From: Acidobacteriota bacterium
Lineage (GTDB): Bacteria; Acidobacteriota; Terriglobia; Acidiferrales; UBA7541
Reading direction: 5' to 3'
Assembly: GCA_003224135.1 (NCBI GenBank)
Contig: QHYO01000385.1
Coordinates: 1-9,176, forward strand
DNA length: 9,176 nucleotides
In this document: one piece after another, positions 1-7,452 of the stretch
Layout: every line of letters begins with the position of its first letter
How positions within the stretch are numbered: the stretch's first letter is position 1
Translations under genes and position numbers: made by a program
Notes under the pieces: model-generated
Seen by the model: only the letters and a program-made list of their open reading frames with translations
Databases searched by the model: none
Told to the model about the DNA's origin: nothing

Positions 1-75
1 AAGCAACTTGGTCTTGAAGAGTCCGGCTGGCAAACGGTAACGGCGGCCGTAAACCGCGTTCTGCGAGAAGCCTGA
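1..75 (+). CDS. C-terminal end of a probable PadR-family transcriptional regulator (partial)
   Basis: The frame is open from the first base and gives 24 residues ending in SGWQTVTAAVNRVLREA before a TGA at 73-75. The pattern of a tryptophan followed by a short amphipathic helix ending VLR is what the C-terminus of short PadR-like regulators preceding acidobacterial permeases usually looks like. PadR proteins are winged-helix repressors, but the DNA-binding domain lies outside the window, so the family call rests on this tail and on the neighbour. The next gene starts two bases after the stop, so the two are almost certainly cotranscribed. It could be the end of another regulator. Confidence 0.55.
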   Translation, partial: KQLGLEESGWQTVTAAVNRVLREA

Positions 76-77
76 TT

Positions 78-2729
78 ATGGCGCTATGGTCGCGCATTAG
101 GAATGTCTTTCGCGGCGATCACTTGAATCGCGAGATCGACGAAGAACTCGAATCACACATTCAAGAAGCCATCGAGCAGGGGCGGGATCCGCTCGAAGCT
201 CGCAGAGCTTTCGGATCCGCACTACGGCACCGCGAAGGGAGCCGCGACGTCAAGCTCGTGGTCTGGCTTGAATCGCTGCGCGCGGACGCAATATTCGGCT
301 GGCGTCAGCTTGGCAAAACTAAAGTTACCTCCGCTGCCGCAATCCTCTCGCTGGCTCTGGCAATCGGGGCCTGTATGTCGGCATTCCGGCTGATTGACGC
401 ACTGCTCCTGCGCCCATTACCCGTAGCGAACCCCGAACGACTCTATGATTTGTGGCGTCAGGGCATCGGGCCCGATGGCAAGCCTCACACCTTTGATGAA
501 TGGGCTTATCCCGATTTTCAATTGATGCGGGCCGCAGTCAGGAACCAGGCCGAACTAATCGCAGTCTCGCGTGCCGAACCGGCCGATCTGACGTACAAGT
601 CGGACCAGGAGATCGAAAAAGCGTACCTGCAATACGTTTCGGGCTGGATGTTCTCGACGCTCGGAGTGAGGCCCGCATTGGGGCGCGTGTTTTCGGAGAA
701 TGATGACCTCAGGCCCGGCGGACATCCCTACGCCGTAATCTCACACAACTATTGGACGCACCGTTTTGGCCAAGACCGTAACGTAGTCGGCCGCACATTT
801 CACATGGGCAATGAGCTTTACGAGATCGCCGGAGTCACCGAGGCGCCCTTTACCGGCACAGAGCCTGGCACGATGGTCGATATTTTCGTGCCCACGATGA
901 TGAATCCGGTGGTCATTCGCAATGATTCGACCTGGCATCGGACTCTTGCAATCGTGAGGCCGGGCGCTGCCCTCGAACCTATCCGCCAGAAGCTGGATGC
1001 AACTTCGCGATCGTTTGAGGAGGAGCGAGCCAAAGGTTTCCTGGGAATGAGCAAAGAAGACCTCGATCAGTGGTTAAACCAGACGGTTCTGCTCGAACCG
1101 GCAGCCACGGGCGTTTCGGATCTCCAGTCAGAAACGCGGCGACCCCTCGCGATTCTGGGAGTGCTGGTGGCGTTGGTGCTGCTGGTCGCTTGCGCAAACG
1201 TCGCGAATCTGATGACGGCGCAGGCCTCGGCGCGTTCGCGCGAGATGGCCGTCCGAGTTTCGATCGGCGGAGGACAGGGACGGCTGGTTCAGCTGGTGTT
1301 GGTGCAAAGCGCCTGGCTTGCTTTGCTTGCGGCTGCGGTTGGCGGGTTATCCGCATGGTGGTCCGGGCCGTTCGTCGTCAGCATGATCAATCCGCCCGAC
1401 AATCCTCCGCGGCTGCGGTTGCCAGCGGACTGGAGAGTGCTGGGTTTTGGACTGGCGCTCGCTCTCGGTGTGACGTTGCTGTTTGGGTTAGTGCCCGCCC
1501 TGCGCGCATCGTCCGTCAATCCAGTTAGCGCTCTTAAGGGCGGAGAACACCCGCATTCGAAGCGCCGGCTGATGCACATGCTGGTCGCCGTGCAGGTGGC
1601 GTTTTGTTTTCTGGTGCTGTTCGTAGCCGGACTTTTCGTCACTACGTTCAAACGCCTGTCGTATCAGCCCACCGGCTTTTCGGCCGACCAAGTTCTCGTT
1701 CTCGATACGGTCGCGAGGAATCCTCAACCGATGGAGTTTTGGGACCAGGCGGCGGAACATCTGCGAAGCCTGCCAGGGGTTGACACCGTAGCGCTGGCGG
1801 ATGCACCGCTGCTCGGGGGCAGTAGTTGGAACAACTTTGTTTCGGTTAATGGCGGTACCTCTAACGGAATTCTGTCTTACATGCGTGGTGTTTCTCCGGG
1901 CTGGCTGGAAGCGATGAAGATTGACTTGAAGGATGGCAGAGATTTTAGGCCGAGCGACACGGATCCTGGGTCAGCGCTCGTCAACGAGACTTTCGCGAAA
2001 GTATATTTCGAAGGCGCAGATCCCGTGGGTAAGGCCTTCGATCTTGCGACGAACGAAGGCGCGCGCCTTCGATACCAAATCGTGGGCCTGGTGCGGGATG
2101 TCCGGTACCGGAATTTGCGCGAGCCGATATTGCCGCAATTCTATGTTCCTTTTCATTCCGTCGATGCAAGTGGGGCGCTAGGCAAGAAAGCCAGGGCAAC
2201 GCTGCTTGTGCGCACATCGGTCGCTCCACGCTCATTTGCGTCCGTCCTTCGGGAGGAAGTGCCGCGGGCTCGCCCGGAATTTCGTGTGAGCCGGATCCGC
2301 ACGCAATTGGAGATCAATCGGTCGCACACGGTGAGGGAGCGGCTGCTGGCGACTCTGGCGTTGTTCTTCGCCATTGTGGCGCTGTTGCTCGCGGGCGTCG
2401 GCCTTTACGGTGTGCTGCACTACTCTGTCCTGCAACGGCGACGCGAAATCGGAATTCGCATCGCAGTGGGCGCACAAGCAGGCGGCATCGCGCGATTGGT
2501 GATCGCGGACGTGTTTTCCATGGTGCTCTTCGGTTCAGCTGCGGGCGTCGGCCTAGGCATGATGTCTGTTCGCCTCATTGAGTCACTGTTCTACCAAGTA
2601 AAGGCCACTGAACTGCAGATGCTGGCAATTCCGGCACTGGCAATTCTTGCGGGAGCGTTACTGGCTGCGCTGCGGCCGATACTCCACGCAGTGCGAATTG
2701 ACCCTTCCTCGATGCTGCGCGCCGAGTAG
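78..2729 (+). CDS. ADOP-type MacB/FtsX-family permease
   Basis: This is an 883-residue inner-membrane permease of the Acidobacterial Duplicated Orphan Permease type, two MacB/FtsX halves fused in one chain with no ATPase gene beside it. Residues 1-80 form the soluble prefix domain (NREIDEELESHI at 17-28). The first half has a transmembrane helix at about 84-105, a periplasmic MacB-like domain to about 350, and helices at 357-378, 406-427 and 454-475. The second half has a helix at 499-523, another periplasmic domain, and helices at 757-780, 806-830 and 848-866. The conserved cytoplasmic motif after the FtsX helix appears twice: SREMAVRVSIGGG (387-399) and RRREIGIRIAVGA (787-799). The C-terminus RIDPSSMLRAE is typical of the family. 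The ATG is preceded by GAGAAG (65-70), seven bases upstream, and sits two bases after the regulator stop. MacB-type proteins are mechanotransmitters rather than classical channels. The role of ADOPs is poorly known and no substrate can be assigned. Confidence 0.93.
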   Translation: MALWSRIRNVFRGDHLNREIDEELESHIQEAIEQGRDPLEARRAFGSALRHREGSRDVKLVVWLESLRADAIFGWRQLGKTKVTSAAAILSLALAIGACMSAFRLIDALLLRPLPVANPERLYDLWRQGIGPDGKPHTFDEWAYPDFQLMRAAVRNQAELIAVSRAEPADLTYKSDQEIEKAYLQYVSGWMFSTLGVRPALGRVFSENDDLRPGGHPYAVISHNYWTHRFGQDRNVVGRTFHMGNELYEIAGVTEAPFTGTEPGTMVDIFVPTMMNPVVIRNDSTWHRTLAIVRPGAALEPIRQKLDATSRSFEEERAKGFLGMSKEDLDQWLNQTVLLEPAATGVSDLQSETRRPLAILGVLVALVLLVACANVANLMTAQASARSREMAVRVSIGGGQGRLVQLVLVQSAWLALLAAAVGGLSAWWSGPFVVSMINPPDNPPRLRLPADWRVLGFGLALALGVTLLFGLVPALRASSVNPVSALKGGEHPHSKRRLMHMLVAVQVAFCFLVLFVAGLFVTTFKRLSYQPTGFSADQVLVLDTVARNPQPMEFWDQAAEHLRSLPGVDTVALADAPLLGGSSWNNFVSVNGGTSNGILSYMRGVSPGWLEAMKIDLKDGRDFRPSDTDPGSALVNETFAKVYFEGADPVGKAFDLATNEGARLRYQIVGLVRDVRYRNLREPILPQFYVPFHSVDASGALGKKARATLLVRTSVAPRSFASVLREEVPRARPEFRVSRIRTQLEINRSHTVRERLLATLALFFAIVALLLAGVGLYGVLHYSVLQRRREIGIRIAVGAQAGGIARLVIADVFSMVLFGSAAGVGLGMMSVRLIESLFYQVKATELQMLAIPALAILAGALLAALRPILHAVRIDPSSMLRAE

Positions 2730-2730
2730 A

Positions 2731-2898
2731 CGCATTGGAGAGCCGCGTGGCGGCTCGTTCCGCCCGTTCGACACGGTGTTCACCGCCTTCATCCCGGCGG
2801 TGCGCGCCGTCGGCTTTACGGACAGCGATATCGAGGTGCTTTTTGTCAAAAACCAGGCCAATGCTTTCTCCATCGCCGTTCGCAGGACCCGTTCCTGA
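2731..2898 (+). pseudogene. Remnant of a phosphotriesterase-family hydrolase (C-terminal piece)
   Basis: The frame ending in TGA at 2896-2898 encodes about 55 residues with no usable start. Upstream of 2731 the same frame is only the shadow of the permease gene. The peptide reads GEPRGGSFRPFDTVFTAF, then IPAVRAVGFTDSDIEVLFVK, then NQANAFSIAVRR. In phosphotriesterase-like amidohydrolases the C-terminus has a GEPGGG-like loop, an FxPFxTxFTxFxPALR helix, a Gxxxxx(D/E)I element and an NPAxAFAI motif. All four are seen here in the right order. The usual proline of NP is glutamine and one loop glycine is arginine, consistent with loss of constraint. The catalytic metal ligands of the family lie upstream and are absent. 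The fragment begins exactly where the permease gene stops, suggesting a rearrangement removed the rest. The family call is from memory of the motif pattern. Confidence 0.55.
2740..2756 (+). terminator. GC-rich hairpin just after the permease stop, possible weak terminator
   Basis: Positions 2740-2746 (GAGCCGC) and 2750-2756 (GCGGCTC) form a perfect 7-bp stem with a 3-base loop, beginning 11 bases after the permease stop. It is followed by GTTCCGCCCG rather than a T-run, so it is not a canonical intrinsic terminator. It also lies inside the hydrolase remnant and could be coincidental. Confidence 0.25.
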
Positions 2899-3031
2899 AG
2901 CGCGCCTCAGTTAGAGTGCCGCGTGTCAGCGCGCCCAGGTTGGCTGCAGGTGCGACCTCCCGCTTACTCTAAGGCGAGCGAGCTCATGGGGCCGGCTTCT
3001 GCAGCGATTCTCGGTGTACAGATTCGATGGA
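2899..3031. other. Intergenic junction between convergent gene groups, nothing recognised
   Basis: This stretch lies between the end of the hydrolase remnant and the stop of the convergent ABC permease. It contains a short direct repeat AGCGCGCC (2899-2906 and 2928-2935) but no convincing gene, strong hairpin or terminator that I could see for either direction. Confidence 0.5.
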
Positions 3032-4768
3032 TCAAAGACGTTCTTCAAAAATTAATTCCTTGTCGATCAGCAGCATATTTTTTCGATAGTAATAAAGGCC
3101 AACAAGGATCAAGACCGCCGGCAAGAACAGCACTGGTGTGGCCCAACGAACATCCACAATCTGCATCTCGTATTCGGGAACATAGCTGGAGAGAATGATG
3201 GCTCCGAAGAGGTATGCCACGACAATCAGGGGAGAGTGGCTCTGAAACGGAGGATAGCTGCAGGTGAAGGGTATCTTCCGGAAGTGGAGCATCGAAATTT
3301 CTGTGACCAGAACGGAGGAGGAAACGACCACCAGCGTATGCACGAGTGCGATAAAGAGTCCCCATAGGTAGAACGAGCAAAGCAAGGTGAGGGGCGCAAT
3401 CCAAGAGAGGGAGAGGGCGAGAAGGAGCCTTCTTACGGTTGATCGCGTTTCGGCGCTTCTGGGATCAATGTAAAACCGGAAAATCCAGTTGGCCTGAAGA
3501 TTCAGAGGTATCTCGAAGCAAAAACGGATTCCGACGATCACGCAAAATGCAAGGATCAGAGGAACGGAAAGCACGTCAGCGGACAACGGAGAGTTTCCAA
3601 CGCCTGCGAAGTCGAAAGACATGCCGGCCAGCATCCTTGCGCACGCCACGAGACCGATGGCCAGAGAGAAAAGAAACACTTGCTGGTGGACTTCACTGCG
3701 CCACAGCGTCTGCATGATAAAGCGGCCAAAAGCCTGTTGCGTCCGGGTTGCAAAAACGACGCTGTAGAAAATCTTGCCGGGAAATTCCAAGCGAAGATTA
3801 CCGAGCCGCGGGAATAACGGAAGGTCGGCTGACTCTGGAATTTTCTGAAACCATCTGCGGAACCCCGTGAGATAGGCCAGCAAAGCGACGAGCGGCGTAG
3901 CCATCAGGGCGGCGGCGGATCGCCGCGCCATTTCCTCGAAGAAAGGATCCGTAGCGCGCCCCCAAAGGCGCTCGGAGAGACCGAGAAACCAGACAGGAGG
4001 CAAAATACCGAGATAGCGGTGAGCCTTCGCTGCGCCGGCCGAAAGAAGATCCGGGACGGAAAGACTCGTGGCAACAAGGGCCAAGAGGAAGACGACAACG
4101 AAGAAACGCACGACCGTCGACATACGGCGCGAAATGCCATACGGAAAAAGCGCCAAGAGTATGCCAGTGAGAGCAAAAACCAGGCAAAAGGCAAAAATTC
4201 CGGCAGCGATTACAGTTGCGGCATGTCCGAAAAAGAAGCGCATGAACGTAGCGAGGTTACCCTGCGAACCAAATACAACGACCGGAAACAGAATGATCGA
4301 GGCCGCGTTGACAACGATGGTGTAGAGAGAAGCGAGCGTGGCGATCGCGGCAAAATTAGCAACGAAGATACTGAGCAGGGAGATCGGAAGATGAACGATA
4401 TTTGTAAAATCCCGACGGTCAGGAAAAATCGCGGACCATTTCCAGAGGGTCGCAATCCCGGTAACCGCCATCGACAGCACTATGAAGAAGTATTCGTCGG
4501 GCATGGTCGCTTCAAAAGGATCGAAGGTCCCATCGCCTCGCAGGAAGCGGATCAGTGAACCGTACTTTTCGAACAGCAAGAGAGAAATGAAGAGGCCAGG
4601 CATAGCCAAGAGAATCGCAGTGATTCCAATCCCGATATCAAGATCTTCCGCGCCAAGCTCGCTGCTGGCGTGGAACATGCGTCCGATGAACAAGTTCATG
4701 AGCGCGACGAGCGGCCTCTTCGACGACTCTGCCCCACTGGAAGGCAGCGAGTGGATCGGTTCTTTCAA
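3032..4768 (-). CDS. ABC exporter permease, large polytopic membrane protein
   Basis: The 578-residue product is very hydrophobic, with about 12-13 predicted membrane segments (roughly 45-66, 92-112, 127-170 as two, 184-208, 219-238, 286-302, 363-381, 399-420, 447-489 as two, 512-529 and 542-561). A soluble, moderately charged stretch at about 303-360 interrupts the helices. The motif IFPDRRDFTNIVHLPIS (114-130) resembles one I associate with uncharacterised ABC-2-like permeases of Acidobacteriota. The immediately upstream ATPase gene and four-base overlap (TTGA, 4765-4768) indicate a dedicated exporter whose two subunits are translationally coupled. The annotated start is a TTG with no clear Shine-Dalgarno sequence. 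An in-frame ATG at 4699 (residue 24), just ahead of LFIGRMF, is an alternative, and the polar first 20 residues are not needed for the membrane domain. The exported substrate (lipid, peptide or drug) cannot be inferred. Confidence 0.82.
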   Translation of the reverse strand: MKEPIHSLPSSGAESSKRPLVALMNLFIGRMFHASSELGAEDLDIGIGITAILLAMPGLFISLLLFEKYGSLIRFLRGDGTFDPFEATMPDEYFFIVLSMAVTGIATLWKWSAIFPDRRDFTNIVHLPISLLSIFVANFAAIATLASLYTIVVNAASIILFPVVVFGSQGNLATFMRFFFGHAATVIAAGIFAFCLVFALTGILLALFPYGISRRMSTVVRFFVVVFLLALVATSLSVPDLLSAGAAKAHRYLGILPPVWFLGLSERLWGRATDPFFEEMARRSAAALMATPLVALLAYLTGFRRWFQKIPESADLPLFPRLGNLRLEFPGKIFYSVVFATRTQQAFGRFIMQTLWRSEVHQQVFLFSLAIGLVACARMLAGMSFDFAGVGNSPLSADVLSVPLILAFCVIVGIRFCFEIPLNLQANWIFRFYIDPRSAETRSTVRRLLLALSLSWIAPLTLLCSFYLWGLFIALVHTLVVVSSSVLVTEISMLHFRKIPFTCSYPPFQSHSPLIVVAYLFGAIILSSYVPEYEMQIVDVRWATPVLFLPAVLILVGLYYYRKNMLLIDKELIFEERL

Positions 4769-5535
4769 CGGGGAGCTACCATGACCTTCACGATGTCGTT
4801 GGCGATCTGGCTCGCATCCTTGTCCTCAACCAACTGCACGAAAGCCTGCTCCAGAGTAGATTGGCCGATCTGGCTGCGAACGTCGTCAGTTGAGCCGTGG
4901 GCAATCATGCGGCCTTTGCGAATTACAATAAGCTGGGAACAAACCTTTTCAACAACCTCGAGGACATGGGAGCAGTAAAAAATGGATTTGCCTTTACCGC
5001 TGAGAATTTGAATGAGATTTTTTACGACCATCGCAGAGGTGACATCGAGACCCGAAAGCGGCTCATCCAGAATCAAGACGTCGGGATTGTCCATTAGCGC
5101 AGCGATCAAGAGGATGCGTTGGCGCATCCCTTTTGAATACGCGCTCATCTGAAGATGCTTGTAGGCGGCCAGCGCAAGCAATTCCAGGAGTTGGTCAGCT
5201 TTTGTTGATCGAGCAGCTTCGGGCATTCCGCGGAGCGTTCCGACCATTTCAAGATACTCGCAACCGGTCAGATGGAGGTACAAGTTCGCTTCCTCGGGCA
5301 CGTAACCTAAATGCTGACGGTACGCCACGAGGTCCTGCTGAATATTTTGCCCATCGAAGCGGACTTCTCCGTGAGTTGGCCGCAACAGCCCGATCAACAT
5401 TTTTACCGTTGTGCTTTTACCAGAGCCGTTCGGGCCGAGATAACCGAGAACACTTCCTGGAGCAATCTGGAAACTCACGTCCTGAACGGCAGGAACCGAA
5501 CCGTAGAATTTTGTGAGTTGCAGGGCTTCCAGCAT
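4765..5535 (-). CDS. ABC transporter ATP-binding protein (ABC-2-type exporter)
   Basis: From the ATG at 5535 this is a 256-residue ATPase with all nucleotide-binding elements: Walker A GPNGSGKST (34-42), signature YSKGMRQR (133-140, the SKGM form common in ABC-2-type exporters), Walker B VLILDEP (153-159), D-loop SGLD (161-164) and H-loop histidine 190 in YCSHVLE. The Q-loop region reads YVPEEANLY (78-86), with glutamate in place of glutamine, as is usual in this exporter class. The C-terminal tail (about 215-256) is short, so there is no extra regulatory domain. The frame extends to a TTG at 5574, but the ATG at 5535 follows a GGGGG tract (5540-5544) at four bases, and the protein then starts MLEALQLTKFYGS, the normal family start. 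It energises the permease encoded immediately downstream in the cell membrane. A possible A/T-rich -10 region lies around 5575-5583, but no good -35 box was found. Confidence 0.93.
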   Translation of the reverse strand: MLEALQLTKFYGSVPAVQDVSFQIAPGSVLGYLGPNGSGKSTTVKMLIGLLRPTHGEVRFDGQNIQQDLVAYRQHLGYVPEEANLYLHLTGCEYLEMVGTLRGMPEAARSTKADQLLELLALAAYKHLQMSAYSKGMRQRILLIAALMDNPDVLILDEPLSGLDVTSAMVVKNLIQILSGKGKSIFYCSHVLEVVEKVCSQLIVIRKGRMIAHGSTDDVRSQIGQSTLEQAFVQLVEDKDASQIANDIVKVMVAPR

Positions 5536-5617
5536 GAGTCCCCCAGGGCACACGCATAGCGGCCCGCGCGACAAATTATTTAGACCCCGCGCGCGGCGGA
5601 ATGTGCCCAGGACGGAT

Positions 5618-5643
5618 GGAAAAAGAACCGGTCTAAAGACCGG
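5618..5643 (-). terminator. Second of two tandem intrinsic terminators (- strand)
   Basis: Read on the - strand, CCGGTC (5643-5638), a 4-base loop TTTA and GACCGG (5633-5628) form a perfect 6-bp stem, followed by TTCTTTTTCC (5627-5618). This is the layout of a rho-independent terminator. It sits between the DUF899 operon and the ABC operon, about 46 bases beyond the first hairpin. The short perfect palindrome could also be one unit of a genome-wide repeat family. Confidence 0.55.
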
Positions 5644-5658
5644 CCACTACGACGGCAG

Positions 5659-5714
5659 AAAGAATAAAAGCGGCGGCTTAACCCTTCGTTGCGTCAGAGC
5701 AAGAAGCCGCCGCT
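5659..5714 (-). terminator. First intrinsic terminator downstream of the DUF899 operon
   Basis: An 11-bp perfect inverted repeat (AGCGGCGGCTT at 5714-5704 and AAGCCGCCGCT at 5679-5669 on the - strand) encloses a 24-base loop, which itself holds a small TTGC/GCAA stem. The - strand then continues TTTATTCTTT (5668-5659). The hairpin begins 29 bases after the TAA of the last operon gene. It most likely ends the six-gene transcript. Confidence 0.7.
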
Positions 5715-5743
5715 ACAAGTGAAACGAATCTGAAGCGAGAGCT

Positions 5744-6559
5744 TTATGTTGGCTGGTCGTGGGAGCAGCAGGAGTCGCTGGCCGGCTTTGGGGGCTGGTA
5801 GGCGGCGGTTTGGTCGACGGCTTGGCCATTTTCGTAGCGGTCATGGTGACGGACCCAGGACATGGTGAAGGCGAGGGCATCTTCGTCGCGACCTTGTGGA
5901 GTGAAGTCGAGGAAGTTGTAGGCGCCGAGGAGAATATCCAGGCCGCGGCCATAGGTCGAATAGGTATGGAAGATTTCTCCAACTGCGTTCTTGTAAAAAA
6001 CGCTGAGGCCGGGAGCTTCTTCGCTGGGAAATTCTCGCTCACCGTAGTTGTAGTTGACCTTGCCTTTGGCCATTTCGTCTTTAGTAAACGAAACGTGATA
6101 GTCGTAGTTGAAGTCGTTGCTGTTGGAGGAGACCCACTTGAAGTGCCAGCCCATCCGCTTCTTGAAAGCCTCGATTTGTGGCATTGGCGCGCGGGAGACC
6201 GCCGAGAACGAGACATCGCGAGCGTTGAGATGCACAAGGGTCCCGTCAAAATGATCGCCGAGGAATGAGCAGCTGGGGCAACCTTCCTTCCAATCCGGGC
6301 CGAGCATAAAATGATAGACAATGAGCTGGGTGTTGCCGCGGAAAAGATCGGAAAGAGACTCCTTTCCGTTTGGACCATCGAAGACATAGTTCTTTTCCAC
6401 TTTCACCCAAGGCAGCTCGCGGCGTTTTGCGCTGAGCGCGTCGCGCCGGCGAGTGAACTCTTTTTCCTCGGTGAGCAGATCCTTGCGAGCGGCGAGCCAC
6501 TCAGCTTGCGATACAACTTTCGGCTGGTCAGTATTGCTCTTCTGTAATTGCGGTTGCAT
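5744..6559 (-). CDS. DUF899 family protein, thioredoxin-like fold (copy 1, operon-distal)
   Basis: The 271-residue product belongs to the DUF899 family (thioredoxin-like superfamily, function unknown). Family hallmarks in order are: the N-terminal helix SQAEWLAARKDLLTEEKEFT (17-36), ELPWVKVEKNYVFDGPNGK (48-66), HFMLGPDWKEGCPSCSF (83-99) with the CPSC pair at C94/C97, DVSFSAVSRAP (115-125), RMGWHFKWVSSNSNDFNYDY (135-154), and the late segment IFHTYSTYGRG (197-207). CxxC placed after a beta strand is the usual position of a thioredoxin active site, so a redox or thiol role is plausible but unproven. The C-terminus carries an extra vicinal cysteine pair (C264-C265, SDSCCSHD). The ATG follows AGGAGAAGAA, a good ribosome-binding site. 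The gene lies 45 bp after the second DUF899 copy and is the last gene before the terminators. No signal peptide is visible, so it is probably cytoplasmic. Confidence 0.93.
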   Translation of the reverse strand: MQPQLQKSNTDQPKVVSQAEWLAARKDLLTEEKEFTRRRDALSAKRRELPWVKVEKNYVFDGPNGKESLSDLFRGNTQLIVYHFMLGPDWKEGCPSCSFLGDHFDGTLVHLNARDVSFSAVSRAPMPQIEAFKKRMGWHFKWVSSNSNDFNYDYHVSFTKDEMAKGKVNYNYGEREFPSEEAPGLSVFYKNAVGEIFHTYSTYGRGLDILLGAYNFLDFTPQGRDEDALAFTMSWVRHHDRYENGQAVDQTAAYQPPKPASDSCCSHDQPT

Positions 6560-6604
6560 CTTCTTCTCCTTTTCTCGTTTTTTGGAAGCAAAAAAAGTTA
6601 GCTC

Positions 6605-7405
6605 TTACTTGTGAACGGCACAGGCGCAACCTGGCGAGTGATATCGACCGGTGGCTTCGACCATGCCACCCTTGCCATACATGTTGTGGGGCCGCGCCCA
6701 ATCCGCGAGCGAGTGATGCGGTCCGTTTTCGTCGCGACCTTTCGGCATCAGATCGAAAAAGCGGTAAATTCCAAGAAACTCTTCACCGCCGCGGCCAAAA
6801 GTCGAATAAGTGTGAAAGATGTGGCCGGAATCGTCCTTGTAGAAAATGCTGTCGCCGGAGAGATCTTCCATTCCGGGATTGCCCTGCCGATAGTTGTAGA
6901 CCGCAGCTCCCGCGGCCATGTCTTCGGGTTTAAAGGAAACGTTGAAGTCATAGTTGAAATCATTGTTGTAGGAAGAGACCCAGGGGAAGTGCCAGTCCAT
7001 GCGCTTGCGGACAGCTTCTATTTCGTCGATGGGCGCACGCGCTACGGCAGCGTAAGAGACGTCATGATTTTCGAGATGATCGAGGATACCTTCGAGGTGG
7101 TCGACTTCGAGCGAGCACCCGACGCATTGCTGTTTCTGGCCGGGTCCCATCATGAAATGTTTGACGAAGAGCTGGCTGCGGCCATTGAAAAGTTGCGCGA
7201 GCGTGACTTTTCCTGAAGGGCCGTCAAAAACATACTGCTTTTCGACCCTGCGCCAGGGTAACGCGCGCCGTTCTGCGTTGAGCGCATCACGCTGGCGCGT
7301 AAATTCCTTTTCTTTGGCGAGCAATTGCTTGCGAGCGACCAGCCAGTCTGCCTGCGATACGACTTTTGCACTGCCTACCTGAGTTTCTTGAAGTTTGGCT
7401 TGCAT
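6605..7405 (-). CDS. DUF899 family protein, thioredoxin-like fold (copy 2, divergent paralogue)
   Basis: This is a second DUF899 protein, 266 residues from the ATG at 7405. It is collinear with its neighbour throughout: SQADWLVARKQLLAKEKEFT, ALPWRRVEKQYVFDGPSGK, DVSYAAVARAP, RMDWHFPWVSSYNNDFNYDF and IFHTYSTFGRG match the other copy piece by piece. The cysteine motif is CVGC at C94/C97, exactly the same positions as in copy 1. Around it the sequence differs (GPGQKQQCVGCSLEVDH against GPDWKEGCPSCSFLGDH), so the active-site environments are probably not equivalent. The C-terminus again has two cysteines (C260 and C262, PGCACAVHK). An ATG four codons earlier (7417) is possible. The 7405 start is preferred because GGAGAG lies just upstream and because it aligns MQAKLQ with MQPQLQ of the other copy. 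The pair probably arose by an old duplication and has diverged substantially. Confidence 0.92.
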   Translation of the reverse strand: MQAKLQETQVGSAKVVSQADWLVARKQLLAKEKEFTRQRDALNAERRALPWRRVEKQYVFDGPSGKVTLAQLFNGRSQLFVKHFMMGPGQKQQCVGCSLEVDHLEGILDHLENHDVSYAAVARAPIDEIEAVRKRMDWHFPWVSSYNNDFNYDFNVSFKPEDMAAGAAVYNYRQGNPGMEDLSGDSIFYKDDSGHIFHTYSTFGRGGEEFLGIYRFFDLMPKGRDENGPHHSLADWARPHNMYGKGGMVEATGRYHSPGCACAVHK

Positions 7406-7409
7406 CATG

Positions 7410-7415
7410 CTCTCC
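7410..7415 (-). promoter_or_regulatory. Ribosome-binding site deciding the start of DUF899 copy 2
   Basis: On the - strand GGAGAG (7415-7410) lies inside the upstream candidate start ATGGAGAGC and four bases before the ATG at 7405 (six bases from the GGAG core). It cannot serve the ATG at 7417 and is too close for the ATG at 7408, so it supports initiation at 7405. Confidence 0.55.
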
Positions 7416-7452
7416 ATCTATTTGGATTTTTGAGGGCCGGCGTTGGACAAAA

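Noticed and set aside
1070..1528. 152-codon frame inside the permease gene on the same strand
   Set aside because: It is an out-of-frame reading of a well-conserved permease region and shows only low-complexity Arg/Gly/Ala content.
2923..3198. 91-codon frame spanning the convergent junction
   Set aside because: Half of it is antisense to the ABC permease, it has no clear ribosome-binding site, and the product resembles no family I know.
4019..4558. 179-codon open frame antisense to the ABC permease
   Set aside because: The translation is extremely rich in Arg, Lys, Glu and Asp, the typical complement of a hydrophobic membrane gene, with no family resemblance.
5536..5574. N-terminal extension of the ABC ATPase to a TTG codon
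   Set aside because: The added 13 residues do not match the family, and the internal ATG at 5535 has a better ribosome-binding site and starts with the usual family sequence.
5759..6268. 169-codon open frame antisense to DUF899 copy 1
   Set aside because: It is the mirror of a clearly coding gene and gives no recognisable domain. A similar antisense frame (6611-7216) lies opposite the paralogue at the equivalent place, as expected from shared codon usage.
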